Positions 1-5,405 of a stretch of DNA of 6,611 nucleotides are shown here, piece after piece. The notes beneath the pieces are model-generated. The model was not told where the DNA came from. It searched no databases and was given only the letters and a program-made list of their open reading frames with translations. The stretch's first letter is position 1. Every line of letters begins with the position of its first letter. The DNA is from an uncultured Thermoleophilia bacterium (lineage in GTDB: Bacteria > Actinomycetota > Thermoleophilia > UBA2241). Both the position numbers and the translations under genes were made by a program. The stretch is from positions 1-6,611 of the forward strand of contig CAIXSE010000428.1 of assembly GCA_903921965.1 (NCBI GenBank), given 5' to 3'.

Positions 1-282
1 GGCACCATCTACGCGTTCTTCATCCAGAGCTGGGCGCAGCGCTACACCACGTCGACGCACGCGGCCATCCTTCTCGGTTTCGAGAGCGTGTTCGCGGCGC
101 TCACCGGCGTGATCGTCGGCATGGACCAGGTCACCTGGCGCCTCCTCGTCGGGGGCTCGCTGATGCTGACCGGCGTGTTCATCGTGGAGCTCCTGCCTTC
201 GGGCAAGGGGATCGTGGAGGAGATCGGGGCGGAGGAAGGGGCCGGGGGCGACGACGGCCCGACCGGGGCGTGGGAGGAGTGA
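1..282 (+). CDS. EamA/DMT-family transporter, C-terminal fragment (5' end outside window)
   Basis: This is the last 93 residues of an inner-membrane permease of the drug/metabolite transporter superfamily; the reading frame is open from base 1 and stops at TGA 280-282. The visible part starts inside a transmembrane segment (GTIYAFFIQSWAQRY). The following stretch matches the typical EamA ending: a helix with a conserved acidic residue (LLGFESVFAALTG), a short loop, then a last hydrophobic helix ending in FIVELL. The final 28 or so residues are a soluble, acidic, Gly-rich tail rather than more membrane. The stop overlaps the start of the ureohydrolase gene (TGATG), so the two are probably co-transcribed. 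That suggests the permease moves a substrate or product of that enzyme, for example an amine or amino acid. This is inference from position only, since EamA proteins cannot be assigned a substrate from a C-terminal fragment. Confidence 0.85.
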   Translation, partial: GTIYAFFIQSWAQRYTTSTHAAILLGFESVFAALTGVIVGMDQVTWRLLVGGSLMLTGVFIVELLPSGKGIVEEIGAEEGAGGDDGPTGAWEE

Positions 283-1262
283 TGGCGGACATGGAGTACC
301 GGCCCAGAGGGGCCAGGCCGGGGTTCGACGCGGCGGCGTACCAGGCCGACATGGCGAAGCTGGGTGGCAACTGGGCCTTCGCCGGCATGGTGACGATGTT
401 CCGGCAGCCGCACACCCACGACATCGACGGTGCCGACATCGTCTTCCTCGGGCTGCCCTGGGACGGCACCGCCATGACGCGCTCCGGCCAGCGCTACGGC
501 CCGCGCGCGATCCGCGACGAGTCCACCTACGTGCTCGAGGAGATGGACTACACGCTCTTCGACCGCATCCGCTTCGTCGACTACGGCGACGCCTTCTTCC
601 ACAACGGCCACCTGGGCGACTTCCTCGACCAGGCGCAGAAGACGGTCGCGCTCATCCTCGAGTCGGGTGCCTCGCTGCTCGCGGCCGGCGGCGACCACCT
701 CATCCCGCTGCCGATCGTGCGCGCGTTCGCGGAGAAGCTCGGGCGGCCGCTCGCGCTCGTGCACTTCGACGCCCACCAGGACAACTGGGACGTGATGCCC
801 TACTCGTGGGGCGGCAGCTGGGCGCGCGAACTGGTCGACGAGGGGTGCGTGGACGCGGCGCGCTCGGTGCAGCTCGGCATCCGCACGGTGGAGGTGCCGC
901 TCTATCCCGGCGGCGGCACCGGCACCGTGATCGACGCCGAGGAGTGCATCGACGAGGGGCCGCTGGCGGCGGCCGCCAAGGTGAAGGAGATCGTCGGCGA
1001 CGAGCCCGTGTACCTGACCTTCGACGCCGACTTCCTGGACGCGTCGGTGGCGCCGGCCTGCCACACGCCGTGGTTCTGCGGGCCGGACATGTACTGGACG
1101 ATGAAGTTCTTCCGCGCCGTGAAGGGCCTGAACGTGGTCGGCGCGGACGTCAACGAGCTCTGCCCGCAGTACGAACCGGCCGGCGGGCCCACGCAGCTCG
1201 CCCTCACCACCGTCGCCTTCTGGGAGACCGAGCTGCTGGCGGCGGCGCGCGGGAGGCGCTAG
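282..1262 (+). CDS. Agmatinase/arginase-superfamily ureohydrolase with altered catalytic motif
   Basis: A 326-residue binuclear-metal ureohydrolase, the normal length for agmatinases. Family enzymes hydrolyse a guanidino group to an amine plus urea in the cytoplasm. Visible motifs are GLPWDG with RYGPRAIR near the N-terminus, GGDH at 136-139, HFDAHQD with Asp163, His165 and Asp167, FDADFLD with Asp248 and Asp250, and DVNELCP with Glu292. All expected Mn ligands are therefore present. By a gapless comparison from memory with E. coli SpeB, the HGT segment is replaced by GGS: Gly177 stands where the catalytic His should be. The usual GTGTP loop reads ACHTP (Cys260, His261), followed by Trp264 and Cys266. 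Substrate is therefore uncertain: agmatine is possible, but guanidinobutyrate, another guanidino acid or guanidine are alternatives. The start at 282 is chosen for the TGATG overlap and GGGAGG at 272-277, although the spacing is short; ATG 291 is an alternative. Confidence 0.85.
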   Translation: MADMEYRPRGARPGFDAAAYQADMAKLGGNWAFAGMVTMFRQPHTHDIDGADIVFLGLPWDGTAMTRSGQRYGPRAIRDESTYVLEEMDYTLFDRIRFVDYGDAFFHNGHLGDFLDQAQKTVALILESGASLLAAGGDHLIPLPIVRAFAEKLGRPLALVHFDAHQDNWDVMPYSWGGSWARELVDEGCVDAARSVQLGIRTVEVPLYPGGGTGTVIDAEECIDEGPLAAAAKVKEIVGDEPVYLTFDADFLDASVAPACHTPWFCGPDMYWTMKFFRAVKGLNVVGADVNELCPQYEPAGGPTQLALTTVAFWETELLAAARGRR

Positions 1263-1266
1263 GGCC

Positions 1267-1872
1267 GTGGACGAGGACCGGACGGGGCGCCCCGGCGAGT
1301 CCCCGACCGCGCGGCGCATCCTGCGGGCCGCGCGGGACATCCTCGCCGAGCGCGGCTACGCGGAGCTCACGATGACCGCCATCTCCCAGGTCACCGGGCT
1401 GAACCGGGCGCTCGTCTCGTACCACTTCGGCGGGAAGGCCGGGCTGCTGACCGCGCTCGTCGACAGCCTCTTCCAGGACCCCGAGGTCGGCCTCGTCGAG
1501 GAGATCCGCACGACGCGGGACGGTCCCGACCGCGTCGAGGCCTTCCTCGACTGGCAGCGGCGCGTGTCGGCTCGCGACCGCACCAACCGCATGCTGTACG
1601 AACTGCTGCCGCACGCGCTGCGCGACCCGGAGGTGCGGGCGCGCTTCGCTGAGGAGTATCGCGTGTACCGTGAGGTGGACGCGGACTGCCTGGGGGCGGC
1701 GCCGCGCGAGCTGGGCGAAGCCGAGCTCGAGGCGCTCGCCGCCGTCAGTATCGCCGTGGTCGAGGGCCTGGGCATCCAGCGGGCCCTCGACCCGGACGGC
1801 TTCGACCACGAGCGCGCCTGGCGGATGTGGCGCGACGTCGTCGCCGGCTTTCTGGGGCTGCCGGGCGGCTGA
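1267..1872 (+). CDS. TetR/AcrR-family transcriptional regulator
   Basis: A 201-residue one-component regulator. The N-terminal TetR_N helix-turn-helix is clear at about residues 14-62: RILRAARDILAERGY, then TMTAISQVTGLNRALVSYHF and GGKAGLL, the standard TetR recognition-helix signature. The rest is helical, as expected for a ligand-binding and dimerisation domain, with no recognisable ligand motif. It starts with GTG four bases after the ureohydrolase stop; the GGGAGG at 1251-1256, inside the end of that gene, is a suitable ribosome binding site. It is probably in the same operon as the transporter and ureohydrolase. The most likely target is the AT-rich inverted repeat at 1931-1944 in front of the carbamoyltransferase gene, about 60 bases downstream of its own stop. 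The effector is likely an amine, guanidino or ureido metabolite, by context alone. Confidence 0.93.
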   Translation: MDEDRTGRPGESPTARRILRAARDILAERGYAELTMTAISQVTGLNRALVSYHFGGKAGLLTALVDSLFQDPEVGLVEEIRTTRDGPDRVEAFLDWQRRVSARDRTNRMLYELLPHALRDPEVRARFAEEYRVYREVDADCLGAAPRELGEAELEALAAVSIAVVEGLGIQRALDPDGFDHERAWRMWRDVVAGFLGLPGG

Positions 1873-1909
1873 GGGGGCCGGGTGCGGGCGGCCGGCGGCC
1901 CTCGCCCCC
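1873..1909 (+). terminator. Possible GC-only hairpin after the TetR gene
   Basis: GGGGGC (1873-1878) can pair with GCCCCC (1904-1909), with a smaller nested GGGC (1886-1889)/GCCC (1898-1901) pairing inside. It lies directly after the TetR stop codon and before a promoter-like TTGACA. There is no U-tract, so it is not a canonical intrinsic terminator, and in sequence this GC-rich such pairings arise easily by chance. Confidence 0.25.
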
Positions 1910-1915
1910 CGCCGC

Positions 1916-1946
1916 TTGACACCCCAGCCTTAAACGCTCATTTAGT
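1916..1946 (+). promoter_or_regulatory. Promoter candidate for the carbamoyltransferase gene
   Basis: A perfect TTGACA -35 hexamer at 1916-1921 is followed after 19 bases by TTTAGT (1941-1946), which matches four of six -10 positions. This is the only clearly AT-richer patch between genes in the window. It lies 66 bases upstream of the start at 2013, leaving a short leader. The -10 assignment is less certain than the -35. Confidence 0.55.
1931..1944 (+). promoter_or_regulatory. Inverted repeat TAAACG-CT-CATTTA, probable TetR operator
   Basis: The two six-base arms match at five of six positions in inverted orientation around a 2-bp centre. The repeat sits between the -35 and -10 elements and overlaps the start of the -10, so a bound repressor would block polymerase. 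AT-rich short-arm palindromes of this kind are typical TetR-family operators. The TetR gene immediately upstream is the obvious candidate protein; binding is inferred. Confidence 0.55.
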
Positions 1947-2012
1947 TCTCCAGTACCGTCGACCCGTGGCCGGGGGATGCAGCGTCACCGGCCGTCTCGA
2001 GAGGAGCACTCG

Positions 2013-3065
2013 ATGAGCGATACGTCCCGCGGCGCGGCCTGCACCGTCGATCCGGCCGCGCTGCCCGGCTTCGCCGCCCTGCGCGGCCGCCACTACTTCA
2101 CCGACCAGGAGTACACGCGCGAGGAGCTCCTGGGCCTGCTCGACCTGGCCGTCGCCCTGAAGGCCCTGCACCGGCGGCGGCCGCTCACGCCGTTCCTGCC
2201 CGGCCGCACCCTGGCGATGATCTTCGAGCACCCGTCCACGCGCACGCGGATCAGCTTCGAGGCCGGCATGACCGAGCTCGGCGGCCACGCCCAGTACCTG
2301 CGGCCGGGCGAGATCCACCTCGGCGGCCACGAGACGGTCGCCGACACGGCGCGCGTCATCAGCCGCCTCGTCGACGCCATCATGGCGCGCACCGCCTACC
2401 ACACGACCCTCGTCGAGCTCGTGCAGCACGCCACCGTCCCCGTGCTCAACGGCCTCACCGACGACTACGACCACCCGGTGCAGTCGCTGACCGACGCGCT
2501 GACGATCCTGGAGCACTTCGGCACGGTCGAGGGGCTCACGTGCGCCTTCGTCGGCAAGTGCGCCGACGCCATGGGCACCTCCGTGGCACTCACCATGACC
2601 AGGCTCGGGAGCAGCATGGTCATGGCCGGCCCGCCGGAGGAGCAGATGACGCCGGAGGTCGAGGCGCTGGCGCGCGCCAACTGCGCGCTGTCCGGCGCCT
2701 CCCTCACCCTCACCGATGACGCCGCCGAGGCCGTCTCGCAGGCCGATGTCGTCTTCACCGTCGGCTGGTGGTGGATGCAGCCCGAGGACGAGGTCGACGA
2801 GCTGCGCCGCATCCTCGGCCCCTACCAGGTGAACGAGGAGCTGTGGGCGCACGCGAAGCCCGGGGCGAAGTTCATGCACTGCCTGCCGGCCGTCCGCGGC
2901 GAGGAGATGACCGACGGCATCCTCGACGCGCCGTTCTCGATCGTCCTCGACGAGGCCGAGAACCGCAAGCACCTGCAGAAGGCGCTGCTGCTGGCGCTCA
3001 TCGGGATCGACGAGCTGCCGGCCGACCCCGAGCTGCAGCCGATCGGCCGGGCGCTGCTGCGCTGA
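2013..3065 (+). CDS. Aspartate/ornithine carbamoyltransferase-superfamily enzyme of unassigned substrate (putrescine-type possible)
   Basis: A 350-residue transcarbamylase that moves a carbamoyl group between carbamoyl phosphate and an amine. The carbamoyl-phosphate site is intact: STRTR at 75-79, ART-x2-H near 130, HPVQ at 154-157, HCLPA at 289-293. The C-terminus has the OTC-like RGEEMTDGILD and DEAENR. Substrate-recognition motifs are not those of ornithine carbamoyltransferase: the NNMG segment reads DAMG (185-188), and the DxxxSMG loop reads VGWWWMQ (250-256), so the Asp and Ser that hold ornithine become Val and Trp. Putrescine carbamoyltransferase, or an enzyme for another amine, fits better than anabolic ArgF. 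ATG 2013 is preferred over ATG 1977 because AGGAG at 2002-2006 lies 6 bases upstream. It is followed by an AguB-like enzyme that would remove the same kind of carbamoyl group. Confidence 0.88.
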   Translation: MSDTSRGAACTVDPAALPGFAALRGRHYFTDQEYTREELLGLLDLAVALKALHRRRPLTPFLPGRTLAMIFEHPSTRTRISFEAGMTELGGHAQYLRPGEIHLGGHETVADTARVISRLVDAIMARTAYHTTLVELVQHATVPVLNGLTDDYDHPVQSLTDALTILEHFGTVEGLTCAFVGKCADAMGTSVALTMTRLGSSMVMAGPPEEQMTPEVEALARANCALSGASLTLTDDAAEAVSQADVVFTVGWWWMQPEDEVDELRRILGPYQVNEELWAHAKPGAKFMHCLPAVRGEEMTDGILDAPFSIVLDEAENRKHLQKALLLALIGIDELPADPELQPIGRALLR

Positions 3066-3090
3066 CCCGGTCCCGCCGAGGCCGTACACT
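3062..3090 (+). promoter_or_regulatory. Promoter-like signal upstream of the carbon-nitrogen hydrolase
   Basis: CTGACC (3062-3067, four of six matches to TTGACA) overlaps the stop of the carbamoyltransferase gene. Exactly 17 bases later comes TACACT (3085-3090, four of six matches to TATAAT). Transcription would begin near 3097, at the foot of the leader hairpin. The gene may thus be transcribed from here as well as from upstream. Confidence 0.4.
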
Positions 3091-3096
3091 ACCGGT

Positions 3097-3125
3097 GCCG
3101 GCGGGGCCACCGCGGCCTCGCCGGC
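3097..3125 (+). promoter_or_regulatory. Strong 12-bp hairpin in the leader of the carbon-nitrogen hydrolase
   Basis: GCCGGCG at 3097-3103 pairs perfectly with CGCCGGC at 3119-3125. The stem continues inward through one G-U pair and GGCC/GGCC to a 5-base loop (ACCGC), giving a stem of 3097-3108 with 3114-3125. It ends 11 bases before the AGGAGG ribosome binding site (3137-3142). With no U-tract it is more likely an mRNA-stabilising, processing or translation-modulating structure than a terminator. Confidence 0.45.
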
Positions 3126-3147
3126 GCCGCGACGCGAGGAGGTCAGG

Positions 3148-4044
3148 GTGACGCGCGAGGTGACGCTGGCGGCGACCCAGTTCGCCTGCAGCTGGGACAC
3201 GGGGGCAAACCTCGACACCGCCGAGCGGCTGGTGCGCGAGGCGGCGGCGCGCGGCGCGCGGCTCGTCCTGCTGCAGGAGCTGTTCGCGGCGCCGTACTTC
3301 CCCATCACGCAGGACGTGCGGCACTTCGACCTGGCCGCGCCGGTCGGCGACAGTCCCGTCGTCGCCCGCTTCGCGCGCCTGGCCGGCGAGCTCGCCGTCG
3401 TGCTGCCGGTGAGCTTCTTCGAGCGCGCCGGCCAGGCGTTCTTCAACTCCGTGGCGGTCGTGGACGCCGACGGCGCGGTACTCGGCGTCTACCGCAAGAG
3501 CCACCTGCCCGACGCGATCGGGTACCAGGAGAAGTACTACTTCGCGCCGGGCGACACCGGCTTCCGCGTCTGGGACACCGCGGTCGGGCGCATCGGCGTC
3601 GGCATCTGCTGGGACCAGTGGTTCCCCGAGTGCGCCCGGGCGATGACGCTGCTCGGGGCCGAGGTGCTGCTGTACCCGACGGCGATCGGCAGCGACCCGC
3701 CCACGCCGGGCGCCGACTCGCGCGACGCGTGGCGGCTGGTGCAGCGCGGGCACGCGGTGGCCAACGCCGTGCCGCTGGTGGCGTCGAACCGCATCGGGCT
3801 CGAGCCGGCGCCCGCCGGGGCCGCCGCCGCCGGCACGGACTTCGCCATCCGGTTCTTCGGCTCGTCGTTCATCGCCTCGGAGACGGGCGAGCTGCTCGCC
3901 GAGGCGTCGCGCGACCGCGAGGAGGTCGTGACGGCCACGGTCGACCTCGACGCCGCCCGGCGCCACCGCGAGTACTGGGCCTACTTCCGCGACCGCCGGC
4001 CGGACCTCTACGGCCCGCTCGCCACGCTCGACGGCGGCGGCTGA
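3148..4044 (+). CDS. aguB: N-carbamoylputrescine amidase-like carbon-nitrogen hydrolase (AguB family)
   Basis: A 298-residue nitrilase-superfamily enzyme, the usual AguB length. AguB hydrolyses N-carbamoylputrescine to putrescine, ammonia and CO2 in the cytoplasm. The catalytic triad is visible: Glu44 (LLQELF), Lys117 (YRKSHLPD) and Cys154 (GICWDQWFPE). The blocks KSHLPD, GYQEKYYFAPGD and LLYPTAIGSDP are characteristic of the N-carbamoylputrescine amidase branch rather than of beta-ureidopropionase or omega-amidase. It starts with GTG, with AGGAGG at 3137-3142 five bases upstream. The insert around residues 220-231 is Ala/Gly/Pro-rich, in the region where AguB proteins vary. Lying next to a carbamoyltransferase supports a ureido substrate, but since that enzyme is atypical, the exact carbamoyl-amine could differ from carbamoylputrescine. 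No agmatine deiminase, the usual source of the substrate, is seen in the window. Confidence 0.88.
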   Translation: MTREVTLAATQFACSWDTGANLDTAERLVREAAARGARLVLLQELFAAPYFPITQDVRHFDLAAPVGDSPVVARFARLAGELAVVLPVSFFERAGQAFFNSVAVVDADGAVLGVYRKSHLPDAIGYQEKYYFAPGDTGFRVWDTAVGRIGVGICWDQWFPECARAMTLLGAEVLLYPTAIGSDPPTPGADSRDAWRLVQRGHAVANAVPLVASNRIGLEPAPAGAAAAGTDFAIRFFGSSFIASETGELLAEASRDREEVVTATVDLDAARRHREYWAYFRDRRPDLYGPLATLDGGG

Positions 4045-4351
4045 CACGGACCCGGGGCCGGCGTCCCGCTCCGGCGGACCGCTTCGCCGCACGCACCACG
4101 CGCGCGGCCGGTGAGGGCACCGGGCTCGGTCGCGGCACGGCGCACGCCGTGGTCTGGTCCGCGCTCGCGGCGGAGGGGTGACGGCGCGGATGGACGCGTC
4201 GCCGACGCCGGGCCCGCGCCCCGCCCTCCGTCGTGGTCACCGCCGTGGGCGGCCCGGCGCGCCGCGGCCGGGTGGACGGAGATGTCGGCAGAGGGAGCGG
4301 TTGTGTGATTCACTCTCCGCGGGCAGGCACGACGGGCCGGAGGCGCGGGAC
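4045..4351. other. Gene-free 307-nt interval
   Basis: No convincing gene on either strand. The open frames across it are very Arg/Ala/Pro-rich and resemble no known protein, and the plus-strand frame running into the 4352 gene lacks a credible start upstream. Most of it is extremely GC-rich. The only lower-GC patch is near 4301-4314 (TTGTGTGATTCACT), holding a TGTGAT -10-like hexamer (4304-4309) without a good -35, so the promoter of the following operon probably lies there. I saw no cobalamin-riboswitch B12 box. Confidence 0.6.
4305..4313 (+). promoter_or_regulatory. Short palindrome GTGA-T-TCAC upstream of the cobalamin cassette
   Basis: Perfect 4-bp arms about one central base, 38 bases before the start at 4352, overlapping a weak -10-like TGTGAT. 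It could be a regulator half-site pair or chance. It stands out because it lies in the only AT-richer stretch of the interval. Confidence 0.25.
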
Positions 4352-4753
4352 ATGACGGATCGGTCGCTGGAAGAGCTGCTGGAGGACGAAGAGGACGCCA
4401 TCGTGGTGGCCGTCCGCGAGCGCATGCGGGGCGACGAGTCGGTGGGCAGGGTGGCGACCCAGCGCCAGATCCGCGAGGGCGACCTGCTGGCGCAGGTGAC
4501 CGGCTTCTGGTTCCAGGCCATGCGCAGCGACATCGCCCTGGGGTTCTGCGACAGCATGCGGCAGAGCCTGAGCTGGCTGGTCAGCTTCCGCAGCGGCCAC
4601 CAGCTCCCGTTCGGGGACGACCTCGTCGGCCGCATGTTCGAGGACATCTCGGAGGAGATCGAGGCGCGCCTGGAGACCGACGGTCAGCGCCGGCAGTACA
4701 TCGCCTACCGCGACGAGGTGCGAGGCATCATCGCCGAGACGTTCCCGGGGTGA
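4352..4753 (+). CDS. Small all-helical protein of unknown function, possible RsbRD_N-like sensor domain
   Basis: A 133-residue acidic, soluble protein with no signal peptide or membrane segment. ATG 4352 is supported by GGAGG at 4339-4343, eight bases upstream. The sequence reads as a series of amphipathic helices: LEELLEDEEDAIVVAVRERM at the N-terminus, a central Trp/Phe-containing helix pair (VTGFWFQAMRSD and SLSWLVSFRSG), and an acidic C-terminal helix (MFEDISEEIEARLE). The pattern is loosely like N-terminal sensor domains of RsbR/RsbRD proteins of stressosome and anti-sigma pathways, but no catalytic or DNA-binding motif is present and the resemblance is weak. It ends 10 bases before the CarH-like gene and is almost certainly co-transcribed with it, so it may be a partner or output element of the cobalamin-binding proteins. 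Function not assigned. Confidence 0.8.
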   Translation: MTDRSLEELLEDEEDAIVVAVRERMRGDESVGRVATQRQIREGDLLAQVTGFWFQAMRSDIALGFCDSMRQSLSWLVSFRSGHQLPFGDDLVGRMFEDISEEIEARLETDGQRRQYIAYRDEVRGIIAETFPG

Positions 4754-4763
4754 GGGAGGACGG

Positions 4764-5405
4764 ATGGAGCTCGATGAGTACGTACGCTGTCTCCTCGCCG
4801 GGGACGAGGACGCGTGCCTGGCGAACGGCAGGGAGCTGGTCAAGGGGCTGGAGGGCCTCCACGCGCTCTACGTGGACATCATCCAGCCGTCGCAGTACCG
4901 CGTCGGCGAGCTCTGGGAGCAGGGGGCCATCTCGGTGGCCGCCGAGCACCTCGCCACCGCCACCAACAGGTTCGTGGCCAGCACGTGCTACGCCAGCGTG
5001 GCCGGCGCGACGGCCGGCGGCCCCAGGGCGCTGATCGCCTGCGTGCCCGACGAGCTCCACGAGCTCGGGCCGCGTCTGCTCGCCGACCTTCTGGAGTGCG
5101 ACGGCTGGGACGTCGACTTCTACGGCGCGTCCATGCCGGTCCGCGACCTCGTCGAGGCCGTGGCCGGGCGCGCGCCGCGCTTCGTCGGGCTCTCCGCAGC
5201 CCTGGGCATGCACCTCGGCAGCGTCAAGCACGCCATCGAGGCCGTCCGCGCACGCCTCGGCTCCGGGACGCCGCCGATCGTCGTGGGCGGCAACGCCTTC
5301 CGCGGCAGCCCCGACCTGTGGAAGAAGGTGGGGGCCGACATGTACGCCGCGGACGCTTCCGCCGCCGTCGAGATGCTCCGCGTGTTCAAGGAGGCCGCGC
5401 CGTGA
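4764..5405 (+). CDS. CarH-like cobalamin-binding sensor protein without DNA-binding domain
   Basis: A 213-residue protein with two domains. Residues 1-80 form a helical cap (B12-binding_2 type) containing GELWEQGAISVAAEH, which carries Trp51, nine residues, then Glu61-His62. This is the Wx9EH signature of CarH/LitR adenosylcobalamin photoreceptors, where it covers the upper face of the cofactor. Residues 88-213 form a Rossmann B12-binding domain with ELHELG (His99 as lower axial ligand, Glu in place of the Asp of DxHxxG), VGLSAALG and VVGGNAF. The N-terminal MerR-type helix-turn-helix of CarH is absent. Trp51 is followed by Glu52, where Thermus CarH, as I recall it, has the His that ligates cobalt after light exposure. 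It probably senses light or cobalamin and signals through a partner, likely the co-transcribed neighbours. A corrinoid protein of a methyltransferase is less likely. A ribosome binding site, GGAGG at 4755-4759, supports the start. Confidence 0.85.
   Translation: MELDEYVRCLLAGDEDACLANGRELVKGLEGLHALYVDIIQPSQYRVGELWEQGAISVAAEHLATATNRFVASTCYASVAGATAGGPRALIACVPDELHELGPRLLADLLECDGWDVDFYGASMPVRDLVEAVAGRAPRFVGLSAALGMHLGSVKHAIEAVRARLGSGTPPIVVGGNAFRGSPDLWKKVGADMYAADASAAVEMLRVFKEAAP

Noticed and set aside
42..1340. 432-codon open frame on the minus strand
   Set aside because: Antisense to the transporter end and the ureohydrolase; low-complexity Arg/Val/Glu-rich translation with no family resemblance.
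1977..2012. Upstream ATG 1977 as carbamoyltransferase start
   Set aside because: No ribosome binding site at a suitable distance; AGGAG at 2002-2006 clearly serves ATG 2013, and the extra 12 residues match nothing in the family.
2013..3065. Anabolic ornithine carbamoyltransferase (argF)
   Set aside because: The ornithine-binding Asn and the DxxxSMG Asp and Ser are absent, and the genes around it are not arginine-biosynthetic.
1938..3446. 502-codon open frame on the minus strand
   Set aside because: Antisense to the carbamoyltransferase and AguB-like genes, which have clear motifs. The translation is Arg/Gly/Ala/Val-rich without domains, a typical product of high GC at third codon positions.
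4045..4351. Cobalamin riboswitch ahead of the cobalamin-binding operon
   Set aside because: I could not find a B12-box-like core or the expected multi-helix arrangement; the stretch is mainly low-complexity GC-rich sequence.
4178..4352. N-terminal extension of the helical protein from GTG 4178
   Set aside because: The extension would be Arg/Pro/Gly-rich and unlike the helical body, its start lacks a properly spaced ribosome binding site, and ATG 4352 has GGAGG at a good distance.
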